NCBI GenBank assembly: GCA_029004515.1
Contig: JAQVYH010000014.1
Coordinates: 1 to 38,997 of the forward strand
Length of the DNA: 38,997 nt
Direction: 5' to 3'
Source of the DNA: Eubacteriales bacterium
GTDB taxonomy: Bacteria; Bacillota; Clostridia; Monoglobales; UMGS1388
The notes below the pieces were generated by a model, which searched no databases, was not told the origin of the DNA, and saw only the letters and a list, made by a program, of their open reading frames with translations. The position numbers and the translations under genes were made by a program. Within the stretch, counting starts at the first letter, position 1, and each line of letters starts with the position of its first letter. Positions 37,745-38,997 of the stretch are shown here, in pieces.

Positions 37745-38997
37745 ATGAAAAGAATTCTGATTTGTGCTTTAACGATGGTTATGCTTCTGCAGTGTACAAT
37801 AGCTTCAGCAGAGCTTGATTTTGAAGTGATGAATGCAAAAGATATTTCGGTTCCGACTCTGGCAGGGGATTATAATGGCTATATTGTAACGATTGAGGGG
37901 AAAGAATACCTTGTCGGTCAGCGCGGTAGTTCTGATGTAAATCCAACAGAATATAACAAAACCGTGTATGATAATTTGGCAAAGATTAATGGCAATGGAA
38001 TTGAATATATTGAAGCCGGAGATTATTATGTTGTACGTCAATGTTTCTATGATGTCATGGGTTTTATTATTGATAATGGACGGACAAAGCTTTGGAATCA
38101 AATGATGCTTGTTGATAAGGATTTCAATGTTGTTAAAACTGAGGACTTTAACAAAGAAACGTATATTATGAATATTGGATATCTTGACGGAAAGTATTAT
38201 TGTATACTAGGAAAAGTCGGCCCCGATACTAACTATGTTTCAGAGGATTTTGAAAACTGGACAGAAATTGATACGCCGATACCAAAAAGGAATTCTGAAG
38301 TAACTATTATGAATGATTATGTTTCATTCGACCGGGAAACATATTCTCAGGTTATTTATGAAGATCCGCCAAAACATCGTGATTTTCGTACATCTATAGG
38401 AGATTGGTTCATTGATGTTGATGATGGAAGCAGGGGTTCGGACAGTAGTACAAATTATGACACACATGATATTTATTTGTCAAATGATAATATATATTTT
38501 GTAAAAATTAGATGTCCAAGTGATGTAGCAGATAAGTATTATTTGCCGTTTGAAATAATTTATGTTACAGAATATGGGGATAAATTGCTATTTAACACAG
38601 AAGATGATATTCTTGCTGTATCTAAACAGCAGGTTTATGACGAGTTAAACAGGCTTAAAGAGGCACCGCGTGTAAAGCTTAATGATAAAATATTAGGATT
38701 TTCATCGCCCCCTGTTATTGAAAATGACAGAACTCTTGTTCCGATGCGATTCCTGTTTGAGCAGATGGGAGCAGAGGTTGAATGGAACGAAGCAACAGAG
38801 TCGGCAATAGTTACGCAGAATAACGAAACAGTGATGTTTTCCCTTAATGACGCCGAGGCAAGTGTAAATAACAAACCGGTAACAATGGATGTCCCTGCAA
38901 GACTGATTAATGACAAAACAATGGTTCCGTTGAGATTCTTGTCAGAGGAATTAGGATACACAGTAGAATGGGATGAAAATACCAATATGGTTACAAT
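37745..38997 (+). CDS. Exported protein with copper-amine-oxidase-like N-terminal domain (partial)
   Basis: The frame starts at an ATG with AGGAGG upstream and is still open at the window end, giving 417 residues. Residues 1-22 are a signal peptide (MKRILICALTMVMLL, cleavage near IASA). The middle part, about 25-300, has an uneven Asp/Tyr/Asn-rich composition like beta-propeller or WG-repeat surface proteins (for example YNGYIVTIEGKEYLVGQ). From about 309 comes the 'copper amine oxidase N-terminal' stalk domain: VKLNDKILGFSSPPVIENDR, then LVPMRFLFEQMGAEVEW and MVPLRFLSEELGYTVEWDE. In Bacillota this domain is a wall or matrix module without oxidase activity. The function is unknown. Confidence 0.85.
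   Translation, partial: MKRILICALTMVMLLQCTIASAELDFEVMNAKDISVPTLAGDYNGYIVTIEGKEYLVGQRGSSDVNPTEYNKTVYDNLAKINGNGIEYIEAGDYYVVRQCFYDVMGFIIDNGRTKLWNQMMLVDKDFNVVKTEDFNKETYIMNIGYLDGKYYCILGKVGPDTNYVSEDFENWTEIDTPIPKRNSEVTIMNDYVSFDRETYSQVIYEDPPKHRDFRTSIGDWFIDVDDGSRGSDSSTNYDTHDIYLSNDNIYFVKIRCPSDVADKYYLPFEIIYVTEYGDKLLFNTEDDILAVSKQQVYDELNRLKEAPRVKLNDKILGFSSPPVIENDRTLVPMRFLFEQMGAEVEWNEATESAIVTQNNETVMFSLNDAEASVNNKPVTMDVPARLINDKTMVPLRFLSEELGYTVEWDENTNMVT

Overview
The window looks like chromosome from an AT-rich, anaerobic, low-GC Gram-positive bacterium of the class Clostridia, probably gut-associated. The grounds are strong AGGAGG ribosome sites, sigma-A type promoters, SLH-domain surface proteins, CIRCE-controlled groESL, a fused SecDF, an OFA-type MFS carrier, GH3/GH38 enzymes of gut-commensal type and a copper-amine-oxidase-like wall domain. 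Species cannot be fixed from the sequence alone.

Layout. 1-600: the 3' end of an acyl-CoA synthetase, then a small metal-binding membrane protein fused to an HMA domain. 676-5999: two divergent SLH surface proteins and a lipoprotein. 6000-6505: a repeat-rich gene-free stretch. 6506-7715: a QueG-like iron-sulfur protein and a DUF5662 protein. 7769-8067: a structured, transposon-like repeat. 8090-10123: groES-groEL behind a CIRCE operator. 10236-10838: ispF, divergent from a DUF1861 propeller gene. 11960-15360: a likely operon of AEC transporter, aminotransferase, alpha/beta hydrolase and CYTH protein. 15353-15650: six consecutive hairpins between convergent genes. 15636-18713: a DUF2161 nuclease-fold protein and SecDF. 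18828-26521: an intracellular glycosidase operon (GH38, GH3, PHP, domain-permuted GH3). 26606-27877: an OFA-type MFS transporter. 28101-28560: decayed coding sequence. 28590-35645: a complete F1Fo ATP synthase operon on the minus strand. 36081-37533: an MBL hydrolase and a Vat-type acetyltransferase. 37563-37725: a gene remnant. 37745-end: an exported protein cut by the window edge.

The most informative signals are these. The ATP synthase c subunit carries glutamates in both helices (E29 and E62) plus S63/T64/Y67, which matches the two-carboxylate sodium-binding pattern and suggests sodium coupling. The FeoB-associated/HMA fusion has a full Shine-Dalgarno and ATG at the domain border, so one frame may yield a membrane-bound and a soluble metallochaperone. 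A family of hairpin repeats recurs at three intergenic sites and borders or overlaps terminators and promoters. Several short decayed genes lie between intact operons. I saw no CRISPR array, insertion-sequence transposase, prophage gene, tRNA or rRNA, and nothing that is clearly a new defence system.
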